From Apoderus coryli (taxonomy: Eukaryota > Arthropoda > Insecta > Coleoptera > Attelabidae): 64,000 bases of DNA. The translations under genes and the position numbers were made by a program. Positions 1-11,312 of this stretch are shown piece after piece; the first letter of the stretch is position 1, and each line of letters opens with the position of its first letter. Below the pieces are notes generated by a model. It was not told the origin of the DNA, made no database searches, and saw only the letters and a list, made by a program, of their open reading frames with translations. The stretch spans positions 3,038,001 to 3,102,000 of the forward strand of contig OU452210.1 of NCBI GenBank assembly GCA_911728435.2, written 5' to 3'.

Positions 1-506
1 ATGAATCAAATGGACAAAATGCATTTATCAGAAAATAATTAAATTTCTGTTTCCGAAAATGCTTCACAATTTCCATTGGGGCAATTGTCGCGAAATGCTA
101 CAAATTATTCATTCTTTTATTTTTGAAGCAAAATGATGACGTTGAAAAATTGACAACAATAAAACGCTTTCAACTTTGAAATAAGACACTTACAGTGACA
201 AATTTATTTAACTTTGTGAAAATAACATTTAACAGAGAGTTTAAATGAGCAAACAAGGTTTTGATTGTTTTGTACAAAATTCTTAGTACTAGAAGAAAAT
301 GTCGACACTTTTATACAGGGTATCCGGATATTTTTTGGGTCAGCTGTAGTTCTGCAACTAAGAAGTTTAAATAAGGTTTACCAAAAAAAGTAGGTTCATT
401 TAGATACATACTCATATCATTTTTATAGACCCTATGGTGTATCCTTCCAATAAATAAAACATAACTATTTGATTGGTCTTAGTTTTTTTCCTAAAATAAT
501 CTTTAG
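1..506. other. AT-rich sequence, no gene seen
   Basis: No reading frame or recognisable element. A weak terminal-type motif (tacagggtatcc near 314) and a loosely inverted partner near 425-445 hint at a small decayed MITE, but the pairing is poor. Confidence 0.5.
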
Positions 507-958
507 GTTATAACGGAGCAAGTTGACGCGGGCAAGATGGCGAATTCGGCAACTTGCCCCTAACGTATGTAATATTTAATATGTTGCTCTTTTCAGATGG
601 TGAGAACCTACATTAAAAAAACTGGCCGGCGCAGTTGAACAGAAGACAACTCAATGGCAACTTTACATGCCGTCCAACACGACAATCAGTCCGTAAATTC
701 TGCAAGTATACAATATGATTTTCTAGAAGCAACCTTAAGAAGATTTGTTAAGAAACAAAATAATTTCGAATCCAACCTCTGGTGGTCGGTTTAAAAGAAC
801 TTTTAACAATGAACAAGAACGAGAATGTTATACGTTTCATTACTAACATATTAATGTGTTTAAATATCCATAATTAAATTAAATAAGATTATTTTACAAT
901 ATATTTATTTAGTTATTTCCCTTAAGGTCGTCAACTTGCCACACTCTCCCCTATTATA
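507..958 (+). mobile_element. Internally deleted pogo/Tigger-like DNA transposon
   Basis: The stretch is bounded by imperfect inverted ends: the left end carries gcaagttgacg (about 517-527) and the right end its complement cgtcaacttgc (about 930-940). Between them lies the start of a pogo/Tigger-type transposase (see 597-846) and nothing that could encode the DDE catalytic domain, so most of the element is lost. The left end also contains an internal small palindrome built from caagttg and caacttg. Family placement rests on the encoded DNA-binding domain and is inference; the ends are too diverged to define precisely. Confidence 0.6.
597..846 (+). pseudogene. Psq-type HTH DNA-binding domain of pogo/Tigger transposase, broken
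   Basis: Reading from the ATG at 597 gives a protein beginning MVRTYIKKTGRRS, then a TGA stop at codon 14 (636-638), then TEDNSMATLHAVQHDNQSV and EATLRRFVKKQN. This is the pattern of the pipsqueak/CENP-B-like N-terminal helix-turn-helix of jerky/Tigger proteins: basic start, acidic helix, then a recognition helix ending in TLRRxVK. The frame ends near 790, and a shifted frame continues with GRFKRTFNNEQERE, which resembles the linker to the second (CENP-B) DNA-binding domain. The ATG directly follows a pyrimidine-rich tttcag, a possible splice acceptor. The catalytic domain is absent. It would have bound the element's ends in the nucleus; now it is a relic with one stop and one frameshift. Confidence 0.7.
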
Positions 959-960
959 TT

Positions 961-3900
961 TATTTAGAAAACTTGTGCTTGTAATCCAGTGCCAGTTCTC
1001 TAAATGTATACATAACTTTCTTAATTTCTATATATTTTTGTAATAACAATAAAGTATTTATTTCGTGTTTCACAACTTATAACCTGCCTTTTTTGTGGAT
1101 TTGAAATTGAACACGGTTGTTTTATAATAAAATACAGAGTGTTTCGTAAGTAATCTAAAAGATTCGAGACGATTCACAATTTTAAGAAAAAAACTTTATT
1201 TAACGGGAATGAAAGTCAACATATGTTTCGTGAAGGATTGACTTTCATTCCCGTTAAATAGATTTACTACACTCCAGAATGGACTAATTTTTTAAGAAAA
1301 AACTTTATATTAACCTATGTCGTAAGCGTCCTAAATTTTGAGCTAAAAGGTGTAAACATTTTCAAAAAACAAATTATTTATTTTCTAATATTTGTAATAC
1401 CGCTTCATTTACTGATTTGACACTGCTGCAGACAAATAAAATCGTGCGTGTTTAAGTCTTTTAAAAGTCTGTTTAGATTCATGTGTTATGTAGGTAGGTA
1501 TGTGTATTATGTCGAAGTTCTTTGGATTTGCTTGATGTGTGTGGTTCAATTTTATAGACAAAACTTTTCATGTGGAGTGATTATTATTTTTTGGATATAA
1601 TTTTTTTATCATTGCGAAAGCACTCGGTGTTTTTTATCAAGATTATACTTTATACACCAAATACAAGTAAACAATAATTAAGATTTTATTTAATAATTGT
1701 ATTGCCTAAAATTGAATTGCAGATTACGAGCTATTAAATCCAGTATAAATAAAAAATTAATCAAGACTACTATTTAGTAAGAACTAAAATTGGTAAACCG
1801 CTTCATAGGTTAAAATATAAAAAATTACTAAAGGACGATAGTAAAAACAACATGTAACATAATTTTAAACATGAGAAATTGGGGTGAATTTCGCAAATAA
1901 TACACAGTAAACAGCAGAGGCGGTTAAAAACACATTATTATTTTATAAATAGGTATCTTGTAAATTTATATCAGTGTCTAAGGGATGTAAAGTCAAACCT
2001 TAAGGGTGGCGATATAACGCCATTTACGCTTATTTCTATGCACAGTCCGTTCTACTCTGGGTCTTCCAAATGGGGTGAAACAAGCGCTATTTCGGCTACA
2101 AAAAAAAACGCTGCTATATTATTTTTACAACGCAATATGGTGTTGGTATTAAAACCGTACCTATACGTATAAAAATAAACACAATATTGTACCTTTCTAT
2201 AAATTTTAAATTTGCATTAGATTATATATTAGGTAAAAACAATCTTATTTTTTATAAATTATGGTAAATCTATGAAGAGGGGACAATGATATAAAAATAT
2301 GATAAAATTCCCCTTCACACATTTTCTAGGTATTTGGTTAAAGTTAAAGTGAATTTCCTTTTTAATTTTGTAAATAATGTTTGAAAAGCTCGGGGATACG
2401 AGCGATATGCTATCATTTTTACGCAGATACCTTTGAGTGTTAAATTACAAGTCAGTGCATGTAAGTGCGTCGTCGTGAGTAAACGTTTATTTTCGATGCA
2501 ATTTTCTATTGAATTTGAGTAAAAATTTAATTTAATTAATAAATACAGTGAAGAGTTAATTTTATTTAGGTACTTCTTTGGTCAATTATCTATTTTTTAT
2601 GAGCCACGTACAAGCGCTCAAAATATCATATCGCATCTTATAAACATTTTATATTATTTTCAAAAGTAACAATCGTAATAATCTGATTGAAAGAGTAATT
2701 TAAATTCATCTTAGCTTTACTCCGTTAGCTGTTTTCTAATTAGCTACTTTTTATTTCCACTTTCCGAAATCAGTAATATTTCATTCACAATCTATGAGTC
2801 TCTCTTTAAAAGTTATGAATTTCAATAAATTGTCGCTGCAACGGTGTTGTAATTAAAAAAATCCAATATTCACTAAAAGAATATTTTTGTAGTAATAATT
2901 CACAAGGTTTTATCTTAGTCATAAATAAGCGACCCTAATAATTAAAAGTTTTTTCGCGCTTACAAAAAGATGGGACATTGTAACGAAAGCTACACAAATC
3001 TCACCCCTCTGGCCCAGTTAAAGGACACTCAAGTGAGCAAATAAACATTGGCGTTACATATAGCATATCTTATAGCAAAGAGAAAAAGGAAAAAAAATAG
3101 ATGACGATTAACCTGGACTATAAAAAATTATAAATATAAATCCTTAATTAGTGAGTTTTACAGTTGGTAATCAGCCAGATAAATTAGTTTTTCAAACGGA
3201 GATTCCAGATATTTGGATACATACTATGAGTAAATAACATACCTACAATCGTGGAGTGCTCCGAGTGAAACCAGCTGTTGGAGGATTCATAGCTTTATAG
3301 CTATGAAAAAACGTAAATCATAGTTTAACCTTTATAGGTGAATACTTTCTTGTTAATAACAAATAGTTAGTAATTTGCAAAAGACATTTTATACCTTTGG
3401 TTCTATGAAAGGTTGAAATCTATAGAAACCATAAATAATAATAATTATTAAAATTCTTCGTTACGCGGGTCATATATTTTTGATTATATTATAGTTTTGG
3501 GGAGACACAACCGATTTTTTTTTTATTTTACAATATGACTATGCCACTTATCCTACATACGTAAAATTACCTCTTACTTTGTTGCTAGTATATTGCACAA
3601 TTTGGCTATCTTGGGTGGAAATGGAAATAACAGGGATAGAAGAAAATCACCCTGTTTACGGAAACCTGATCGAGTTAGCCTAGATTTTATCGCGCCATTA
3701 AACTGAACTCAAAAAAGCTGAATGTTAAATTTCACTGGTAACAGATATATTATAGGAACAACAAAATGCTTCTAACATTTTAACCAGTTTTTTGCAGGGG
3801 AACCTGGCAATACTAATACGCTGACAGTGAAATTGATATTCTTCAGTATGCGGATGCTCTTCGACCGTAGCCTTACTAATTAGACTGTTTTTTAAGATAA

Positions 3901-3967
3901 GAATTTTTATAAGTTCTTATGTTACTACTTAGTATGCCAACTATGACATTGGATGAAATTTTATGAC
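961..3967. other. Gene-free AT-rich sequence
   Basis: About 3 kb with no convincing reading frame in any of six frames. It contains the short hairpin at 1198-1259. The stretch near 3770-3870 has a few residues resembling a reverse transcriptase active site but is too short to call (see rejected items). Confidence 0.6.
1198..1259. repeat. Perfect 22-bp inverted repeat (hairpin)
   Basis: Positions 1198-1219 and 1238-1259 are exact reverse complements, separated by 18 bases. The arms begin atttaacggg. The perfect stem in otherwise decayed DNA suggests a small MITE or a template-switch duplication. Confidence 0.85.
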
Positions 3968-4100
3968 GATTCCTTCCATGTTATTTTTGATCAAAACTAA
4001 AATTCCAAGCTAAAGAAAATTTTCACAAAATCAGGAATTAAGAGCGAAATATCTTTAGTTTATAATTTTAGTTTTGATCAAAAATAACATGGAAGAAATC
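3968..4100. repeat. MITE-like inverted repeat, 32-bp arms
   Basis: Positions 3973-4004 and 4064-4095 are exact reverse complements, and the match continues imperfectly outwards (cgatt on the left, aatcg on the right). The 59-base centre is unrelated. The size and symmetry suit a short non-autonomous element. No target duplication is obvious. Confidence 0.75.
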
Positions 4101-4559
4101 GTATATTATATGTATTTTGGAAAAAATATGCCCACTGACTCTTTGCCATTTTTTAATATTTGTTTCTCCTTAAGCAAATGAAAACATACTTTTCTAATTT
4201 TCTTATTATGTTGCAAATCGAAAATCTACCTTTCACACACTGACCGATCACCACTAAGGAGTCGTGGATCGACAAACCTGCGGTCTGCTAAAAGTACAGT
4301 TTTTCACAGATAAATTCTCGAGTCTCAAAAATCTTACTGTATTAAACTATTTTAAACATAATAATTTGACATGATTATTTGAAGTGTTTTTAACATAACA
4401 TTTATTTTTTACAGGGATTGGTGGATTATAGGCCAATAAAAATTTGTGCATCTTCAGGAATACATAAAAAAAATCGACTTTTGTCTCCCCCCTATATTCT
4501 GTAAGCAAGATTCAAAACAGCCGTCAATAAGACACTTCTCGATCAACGATCTACGAAGA
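4101..4559. other. No gene seen
   Basis: Non-coding AT-rich sequence. A 74-codon open frame starting at 4446 runs into the palindrome that follows and is not protein-like. Confidence 0.5.
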
Positions 4560-4847
4560 GAAGTTGAGGCATCGCCTCCTATCTTAACCAACTTAGGTAT
4601 TTTAAAATTCAAACTCTTCAAATATAAACCAGTTTCCATACAGATTATAAACATCATACAAAACATGTAGGCATAGAGCTACAAAATCCAACATCGCTTA
4701 TATATATAAGCGATGTTCGATTTTGTAGCTCTATGCCTACATGTTTTGTATGATGTTTATAATCTGTATGGAAACTGGTTTATATTTGAAGAGTTTGAAT
4801 TTTAAAATACCTAAGTTGGTTAAGATAGGAGGCGATGCCTCAACTTC
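4560..4847. mobile_element. Near-perfect palindrome (fold-back MITE), 144-bp arms
   Basis: The sequence reads the same on both strands about a centre between 4703 and 4704; the pairing 4560/4847 to the centre is essentially complete, with virtually no loop. The open frames that mirror each other across it (ending 4666, starting 4741) are by-products of the symmetry. The arms start gaagttgaggc. The element would extrude as a cruciform. No encoded protein and no clear target-site duplication. A palindrome this exact is either a recent fold-back element or an assembly artefact. Confidence 0.85.
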
Positions 4848-5690
4848 GCCATTAGTAACAAAAATTTACAATCAAGTTATTATTATTAAAACTATTTTAT
4901 ATTATTATGATTGGTATTTATAAAACTGTCAAGTAACATTGCTAACTACTCAAAACTGTTAAAAAGATAATTCCATTATAACCAATTTATTAGCAACACT
5001 CATGTTTTTGTACTGTTTTATATTTGTAGGAACCGTAGTTTTTCCGTGCCTGTTTACAATATTTTCTGGCAACAAAACAAGACGTAAAAAATGAAGACTT
5101 TAATTCGTGTACCCCTAAAGCACGGGAAATGCAACACACCAACCCTTTATAGATTATCGCACCCTAAACATGACTCACTATGTATATTTACATCGCTGTT
5201 TTCTGTTTATAATTCTATTCGTACTACTTTCCATCTCCTCCCCTTGTTAATTTATTTCAGCTTACAATTGATGTTTCTTTGTTTTGTATTTTGATCATAG
5301 TATGGAATTAAACTCAATATTTCACAATTTTATGCAGATTAGAGGCTTGAAACGCACATACTCTTATATCTTCAACTTTCAAACTCACATCAGATAATAG
5401 TTTAGTGCTTTTATTTTGATGTTTTTGTTTCTATTTTAATGATAAAAAAGGACATTAAGACATTTAATCATGGTAAAGGATAAATATAATGGAAATGAGA
5501 AACCAAGTCTTTTATGTATAACTAACACCATACATAGTCTGCTTAAAGGTGGATATGAAGTCAAAGAAGATTACGTCAAGTATAAAGGGTGTCCCAAAAT
5601 TAACGCAAGATATGAATTTGCCGCCATTTATGCAGTAAAGTGCTGGCAACCATAAAAACAAAACAAATCGACAACTGACAGTTTAGGGTT
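4848..5690. other. No recognised gene
   Basis: Open frames of 67 codons (5091-5294) and 61 codons (5470-5655) exist on the plus strand. Neither shows a domain, signal peptide with downstream context or flanking splice signals that I recognise, and both lengths are ordinary for chance in AT-rich DNA. Confidence 0.4.
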
Positions 5691-5697
5691 AGTAAAA

Positions 5698-5825
5698 ATG
5701 GAGCGTTACACGACAGAACAACGTGTCTTCTAATGAAGAAGAATGAAGATATGAACAATATTTCAAAAAATATTGAAAGCTTATGGTGGCCGCAGTTCGA
5801 AAATTTCATACAAAATATAAATAGT
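5698..5825 (+). pseudogene. Mariner/Tc1-like transposase, N-terminal remnant
   Basis: An ATG at 5698 opens MERYTTEQRVF, immediately followed by a TAA stop. A second frame about 70 bases on reads SLMVAAVRKFHTKYK and then stops. The two pieces together match the usual start of insect mariner-like transposases: a short MExYTxEQRV opening, then a first helix-turn-helix containing AAVRKFHTKYG. The remnant lacks everything beyond the first HTH and no inverted terminal repeats are visible beside it. Assigning it to the mariner/Tc1 superfamily is from these motifs only. Confidence 0.55.
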
Positions 5826-6626
5826 CTTTTAACTTCGTGAACCTAAGAACGACGGGGATTGTTCAATCTAACTTTTTGCAGTACATTAAATGTTTCCCTC
5901 AATTATACTTCAAACTGTAAAAATAGTACTAATGACTTTAACATGCACAAATTATATAAAAAATTATATCAACCTCAAACCTAACATCTTTGTGTACTTT
6001 CGTTTTGACATTATTGTATTTTATATCAAATTGTTGCCATAAAAGTGTTGCAATATCAGTCGTTTATAATCTCAAACGCGTAAATATTTGTGAAAGATAG
6101 TTTCTTGAAGCTTCAAGAAGTACTAAAAATAATTTTAGAGTTTGTATTTATGGTGTCATAAATTGAAAAATTTACAAGTATATGCGGGTGCACATTATGT
6201 ATTTTTAATTGTATTTGAAACAACGCCGAGAGCGTTCTGAAACTAAAACTATAAATTTCTCCTGTAAAGCGGGACTCGTAATGTAATTGATGTAGTCAAG
6301 AGTAGAAAGCGACAAAAACTCTATAACACAAACCATTTAAAAGTTTGAAAACATTTTAGGCGAAAGCCGTATAACGCATCAAAAAGTAAAAGAAGAAATC
6401 GTTTAGTTTAAGCTTTTTTAAATCTAAAACATCATCAAAGTTTATTCGTGTCTTAGCAATTATTACAGATATTGGTGATAAATTTCTCATTTAAAAAATT
6501 CTAAGAAATATATATATTCTAATATAATCCTAAATTATATTCGTTATAAATCAATAAATATTTATATGATCGGAATAAAAGTAATAGTATTTAGATAATT
6601 GGCAACAATACTTAGTTTTGATAAAC

Positions 6627-6634
6627 TATATAAG
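6627..6634 (+). promoter_or_regulatory. Possible TATA box
   Basis: The octamer tatataag precedes a short GC-rich block (ccgcggccg) within 20 bases, unusual for this window. No reading frame follows, so it could be a promoter of an old LTR or a chance match. Confidence 0.2.
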
Positions 6635-6847
6635 GCTTCCGCGGCCGTTTACTGATTAACTGTTGTTGGCCGTTATACCTCTAACTTCGAGAAGGAGATA
6701 TCACGTTTTTACGGAAATTTTGACAAGAAATGAAAACACTTAGCATATAATCTCATTATATGAGCCAAAAAACGGCAAATAACAACAACAAATAATATTT
6801 GTGTACGAAAAGCTTGTTCATGGCTACTATGTAAATTATATGGATAG

Positions 6848-7290
6848 TTTATGCGAATAAAAGGCGTCTACTCCACAAAATGATTTATATATATACGTTA
6901 AAATTATTCTTCGTTTTAGCTGCCAGACATGTTTCGGACTACACGTCCATCATCAGTGGCTTAAAAAGCTTGTACAATGTTGTTACATGTGAGAGTCATA
7001 CTTCATACAGAATTAACAGAGCGGTTTTACATGGATTTATGATTTAAACGTCCATACACATCACCTTGATGGAAAATTGGTTGTTAAATAGTTAAAATAA
7101 ATAAAATAAAATTAAAATATAATTAAAGTGTTGAACATTTGTTATTTCTGTTACTATTAGTTTTAGTTTTCTTTTTCTTTCTTTTCATCGTCAATGAGAA
7201 CAGTTTTGGTGAAATAATTTGGTAAGAGCCTACTGTAATATGGCTGTTTAAGAATTACAGATAAGACAAACAAAAAAAAAAAAAAAAAAA

Positions 7291-7326
<36 letters not shown>

Positions 7327-7706
7327 TCTTACCAAATTATTTCACCAAAACTGTTCTCATTGACGATGAAAAGAAAGAAAAAGAAAACTAAAACTAATAG
7401 TAACAGAAATAACAAATGGTCAACACTTTAATTATATTTTAATTTTATTTTATTTATTTTAACTATTTAACAACCAATTTTCCATCAAGGTGATGTGTAT
7501 GGACGTTTAAATCATAAATCCATGTAAAACCGCTCTGTTAATTCTGTATGAAGTATGACTCTCACATGTAACAACATTGTACAAGCTTTTTAAGCCACTG
7601 ATGATGGACGTGTAGTCCGAAACATGTCTGGCAGCTAAAACGAAGAATAATTTTAACGTATATATATAAATCATTTTGTGGAGTAGACGCCTTTTATTCG
7701 CATAAA
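6848..7706. mobile_element. Fold-back transposon, copy 1 (859 bp, about 410-bp TIRs)
   Basis: The element begins tttatgcgaataaaagg and ends with its reverse complement. Its two long arms are near identical inverted copies that meet at a homopolymer junction: 20 A, one G, 33 T around 7272-7325. The left arm carries an extra block of about 45 bases (around 7226-7266) just outside the homopolymer. No protein is encoded; short open frames arise from the arms. The architecture (long inverted repeats, little or no middle) is that of fold-back elements. Each arm contains a hammerhead-like hairpin motif. Copy 2 at 9106-9964 has the same length in the opposite orientation and differs, as far as I could compare, by a single base (7419, G here and T there). 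Confidence 0.85.
7594..7632 (+). ncRNA. Hammerhead-ribozyme-like motif in fold-back arm (copy 1)
   Basis: In the right arm the order of elements is that of a type I hammerhead: stem I strand gcca (7594-7597), core ctgatga (7598-7604), a 4-bp stem II hairpin ggac/gtcc (7606-7609 with 7615-7618), gaaa (7619-7622), a minimal stem III ending in the cleavage-site-type triplet gtc (7626-7628), and stem I partner tggc (7629-7632), flush with the core. Departures: one extra T between the core and stem II, and only two possible base pairs with a two-base loop in stem III; the palindromic acatgt could instead pair between two molecules. Activity is not shown. Confidence 0.4.
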
Positions 7707-7757
7707 AAACAAAAGGTAATAGGTTTCAAAAGACATATTGAATCTAACAAAGTCTTC

Positions 7758-8462
7758 CTAATCCTTAATACTACCCGGTAAATTAATATCTCTACCAGAA
7801 CGAGTAGTTTTAGATTCGAATACTCTGCTTTCGCGAAACGTATTCACTTTTCCCGGAACACTCGAATCACACTGCGAATCACTGTAGTCACACTCTTTAT
7901 CAACAGTAGCAGCTTTCGCAGCACCGCCTACGTCATCTCCTGCCCGCCCTTCCGTTGATGTTCCTTGCATCTCCAGCGGAAAAAGTCATAAAACGTCTAA
8001 TCGGTAACGAAAAACATCTAGAGTCTTAATCCTTACAAACAAAAAGATCAGCATAATTCAGTTCCTCCGTTGATAACGGACCACAATGCTTCGAACCCTT
8101 ATTCTTAGAATAGCCGTTATGAAAAACACGAATTATCCAACAAATCATACGAATCATGTTTGAGTACTTTGAAAAATAATTGATGTGAAAATTATCAGAT
8201 GTAACATTAATCATAGACACGATTCTCTTTTTCTTCTCCTTGTTTATGTCTTCTTTATCGGCATTCTGGTGTTCCTGTGGCTAAATTCTTCACTACGTAG
8301 CAGCCACTTAGGCCCCTCCATGGTATTAGATACAGCATTTTCATATGACCTTCTAGATTGGTTGACTTGTATTCCGGTCGCCTCATAGCTGCCTCTTTCT
8401 TGAGCAAGATCGGCAGTGGAGTTATGGTGAATTCCTTTTCCACTACAATGATTTACAAACAA
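7758..8462 (-). pseudogene. BEL/Pao-like pol 3' fragment, inverted duplicate
   Basis: Minus-strand mirror of 10608-11312, with the same short frames and the same breaks; see that entry for the residues. It shares the identical defects, so it was copied after the retrotransposon had already decayed. It is separated from the fold-back element at 6848-7706 by about 50 bases and has no retrotransposon terminus of its own. Confidence 0.5.
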
Positions 8463-9105
8463 AAAAATGTCTGTCTACGTTCTCCTCTGAACTAGAATAG
8501 CCATAATTTTAAACCGAAAACATATCATCTTTCCCAATTCCCAATATTAGAGCGTTTCTTAACAGTTTTACCTACGCATTTGTTGATGTCGAGTTTAACG
8601 AGATTAGGGTCTGTCTATGGCAAATTTTCTAGGACGAAATTAAACTTATTTTAATATCAACCGATTTTTTTTTCTCGGAACCCCCAAATATATATTTTTT
8701 TATTGTTGGTGTTCCTAATTTACGAAAATTTGTAAATTTTTTTCGATTTTCATGCTTGAATATGAAGCTCAATCATTTTCAAGGGGACCCAAAATTAAGT
8801 ACAGGTAGGCTTATTTTCCGACTAAAAAAATGGTAGAAAAAATATAAAAGCAATCTAAAAAAATAAACGTTAGAACCTAAGCGAGTGATAACGGGCCTAC
8901 TGCTCGACGTACACGGCATTTTGACATTCTTGGAATTGAAAGAGCGTATAAAGAATATTATGCCAATTCTTTTAATTTAGTTTAGGTTTTATGAATAACC
9001 ATTTTGTAAAACTTCTTATGAACAATTTGTCAACAAAAGTTGTGGTCATCTTAAGCTATCCATATAATTTTCTGAAGTAATCCATCTATCGAGGAGTGAA
9101 TGTTA

Positions 9106-9485
9106 TTTATGCGAATAAAAGGCGTCTACTCCACAAAATGATTTATATATATACGTTAAAATTATTCTTCGTTTTAGCTGCCAGACATGTTTCGGACTAC
9201 ACGTCCATCATCAGTGGCTTAAAAAGCTTGTACAATGTTGTTACATGTGAGAGTCATACTTCATACAGAATTAACAGAGCGGTTTTACATGGATTTATGA
9301 TTTAAACGTCCATACACATCACCTTGATGGAAAATTGGTTGTTAAATAGTTAAAATAAATAAAATAAAATTAAAATATAATTAAAGTGTTGAACATTTGT
9401 TATTTCTGTTACTATTAGTTTTAGTTTTCTTTTTCTTTCTTTTCATCGTCAATGAGAACAGTTTTGGTGAAATAATTTGGTAAGA

Positions 9486-9521
<36 letters not shown>

Positions 9522-9964
9522 TTTTTTTTTTTTTTTTTTTGTTTGTCTTATCTGTAATTCTTAAACAGCCATATTACAGTAGGCTCTTACCAAATTATTT
9601 CACCAAAACTGTTCTCATTGACGATGAAAAGAAAGAAAAAGAAAACTAAAACTAATAGTAACAGAAATAACAAATGTTCAACACTTTAATTATATTTTAA
9701 TTTTATTTTATTTATTTTAACTATTTAACAACCAATTTTCCATCAAGGTGATGTGTATGGACGTTTAAATCATAAATCCATGTAAAACCGCTCTGTTAAT
9801 TCTGTATGAAGTATGACTCTCACATGTAACAACATTGTACAAGCTTTTTAAGCCACTGATGATGGACGTGTAGTCCGAAACATGTCTGGCAGCTAAAACG
9901 AAGAATAATTTTAACGTATATATATAAATCATTTTGTGGAGTAGACGCCTTTTATTCGCATAAA
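9106..9964. mobile_element. Fold-back transposon, copy 2 (859 bp) at palindrome centre
   Basis: Reverse complement of copy 1 at 6848-7706, with the same terminal sequence and the same total length. The homopolymer centre is 33 A, one C, 20 T (about 9487-9540), matching copy 1 base for base when reversed. The extra arm block lies on the right here. The flanking DNA on either side is mirror-symmetrical, so a target-site duplication cannot be told from the surrounding palindrome. Confidence 0.85.
9852..9890 (+). ncRNA. Hammerhead-ribozyme-like motif in fold-back arm (copy 2)
   Basis: Same sequence and spacing as 7594-7632: core ctgatga at 9856-9862, gaaa at 9877-9880, and flush 4-bp stem I. The opposite arm of each element carries the same motif on the minus strand, so a read-through RNA would pair motif with antimotif. 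Confidence 0.4.
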
Positions 9965-10607
9965 TAACATTCACTCCTCGATAGATGGATTACTTCAGAA
10001 AATTATATGGATAGCTTAAGATGACCACAACTTTTGTTGACAAATTGTTCATAAGAAGTTTTACAAAATGGTTATTCATAAAACCTAAACTAAATTAAAA
10101 GAATTGGCATAATATTCTTTATACGCTCTTTCAATTCCAAGAATGTCAAAATGCCGTGTACGTCGAGCAGTAGGCCCGTTATCACTCGCTTAGGTTCTAA
10201 CGTTTATTTTTTTAGATTGCTTTTATATTTTTTCTACCATTTTTTTAGTCGGAAAATAAGCCTACCTGTACTTAATTTTGGGTCCCCTTGAAAATGATTG
10301 AGCTTCATATTCAAGCATGAAAATCGAAAAAAATTTACAAATTTTCGTAAATTAGGAACACCAACAATAAAAAAATATATATTTGGGGGTTCCGAGAAAA
10401 AAAAATCGGTTGATATTAAAATAAGTTTAATTTCGTCCTAGAAAATTTGCCATAGACAGACCCTAATCTCGTTAAACTCGACATCAACAAATGCGTAGGT
10501 AAAACTGTTAAGAAACGCTCTAATATTGGGAATTGGGAAAGATGATATGTTTTCGGTTTAAAATTATGGCTATTCTAGTTCAGAGGAGAACGTAGACAGA
10601 CATTTTT

Positions 10608-11312
10608 TTGTTTGTAAATCATTGTAGTGGAAAAGGAATTCACCATAACTCCACTGCCGATCTTGCTCAAGAAAGAGGCAGCTATGAGGCGACCGGAATA
10701 CAAGTCAACCAATCTAGAAGGTCATATGAAAATGCTGTATCTAATACCATGGAGGGGCCTAAGTGGCTGCTACGTAGTGAAGAATTTAGCCACAGGAACA
10801 CCAGAATGCCGATAAAGAAGACATAAACAAGGAGAAGAAAAAGAGAATCGTGTCTATGATTAATGTTACATCTGATAATTTTCACATCAATTATTTTTCA
10901 AAGTACTCAAACATGATTCGTATGATTTGTTGGATAATTCGTGTTTTTCATAACGGCTATTCTAAGAATAAGGGTTCGAAGCATTGTGGTCCGTTATCAA
11001 CGGAGGAACTGAATTATGCTGATCTTTTTGTTTGTAAGGATTAAGACTCTAGATGTTTTTCGTTACCGATTAGACGTTTTATGACTTTTTCCGCTGGAGA
11101 TGCAAGGAACATCAACGGAAGGGCGGGCAGGAGATGACGTAGGCGGTGCTGCGAAAGCTGCTACTGTTGATAAAGAGTGTGACTACAGTGATTCGCAGTG
11201 TGATTCGAGTGTTCCGGGAAAAGTGAATACGTTTCGCGAAAGCAGAGTATTCGAATCTAAAACTACTCGTTCTGGTAGAGATATTAATTTACCGGGTAGT
11301 ATTAAGGATTAG
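10608..11312 (+). pseudogene. BEL/Pao-like LTR retrotransposon, 3' part of pol (decayed)
   Basis: Three plus-strand frames carry pieces in the order expected between RNase H and the end of a BEL/Pao pol polyprotein. At 10608-10826: ADLAQERG followed by EGPKWLLRSEEF, like the conserved ADLASRG and GPxWLxxPE landmarks. At 10850-11044: FSKYSNMIRMICWIIRVFHN, then GPLSTEELNYAD, like the helix and the GPLSxEEL motif ahead of the integrase. At 11100-11312: a low-complexity acidic segment ending TRSGRDINLPGSIKD, like the basic tail of LTR-element pol proteins. The integrase core is missing between the second and third pieces, and stops separate the frames. The family call is inference from these motifs. 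The identical copy lies inverted at 7758-8462. Confidence 0.5.

Noticed and set aside
3780..3870. Possible LINE reverse transcriptase active site (ILQYADA)
   Set aside because: Only about eight residues fit, the second Asp is replaced by Ala, and the upstream residues only vaguely resemble the GxPQG motif.
6833..6847. 15-bp exact match next to fold-back copy 1 and again at 10000-10014
   Set aside because: AT-rich 15-mers repeat by chance in 64 kb, and the flanks beyond it do not match, so it does not define a rearrangement junction.
9096..9974. 69-codon frames MNVIYANKRR... on both strands of the fold-back element
   Set aside because: They are mirror images produced by the inverted arms and are present only because the arms lack stops; no protein family is recognised.
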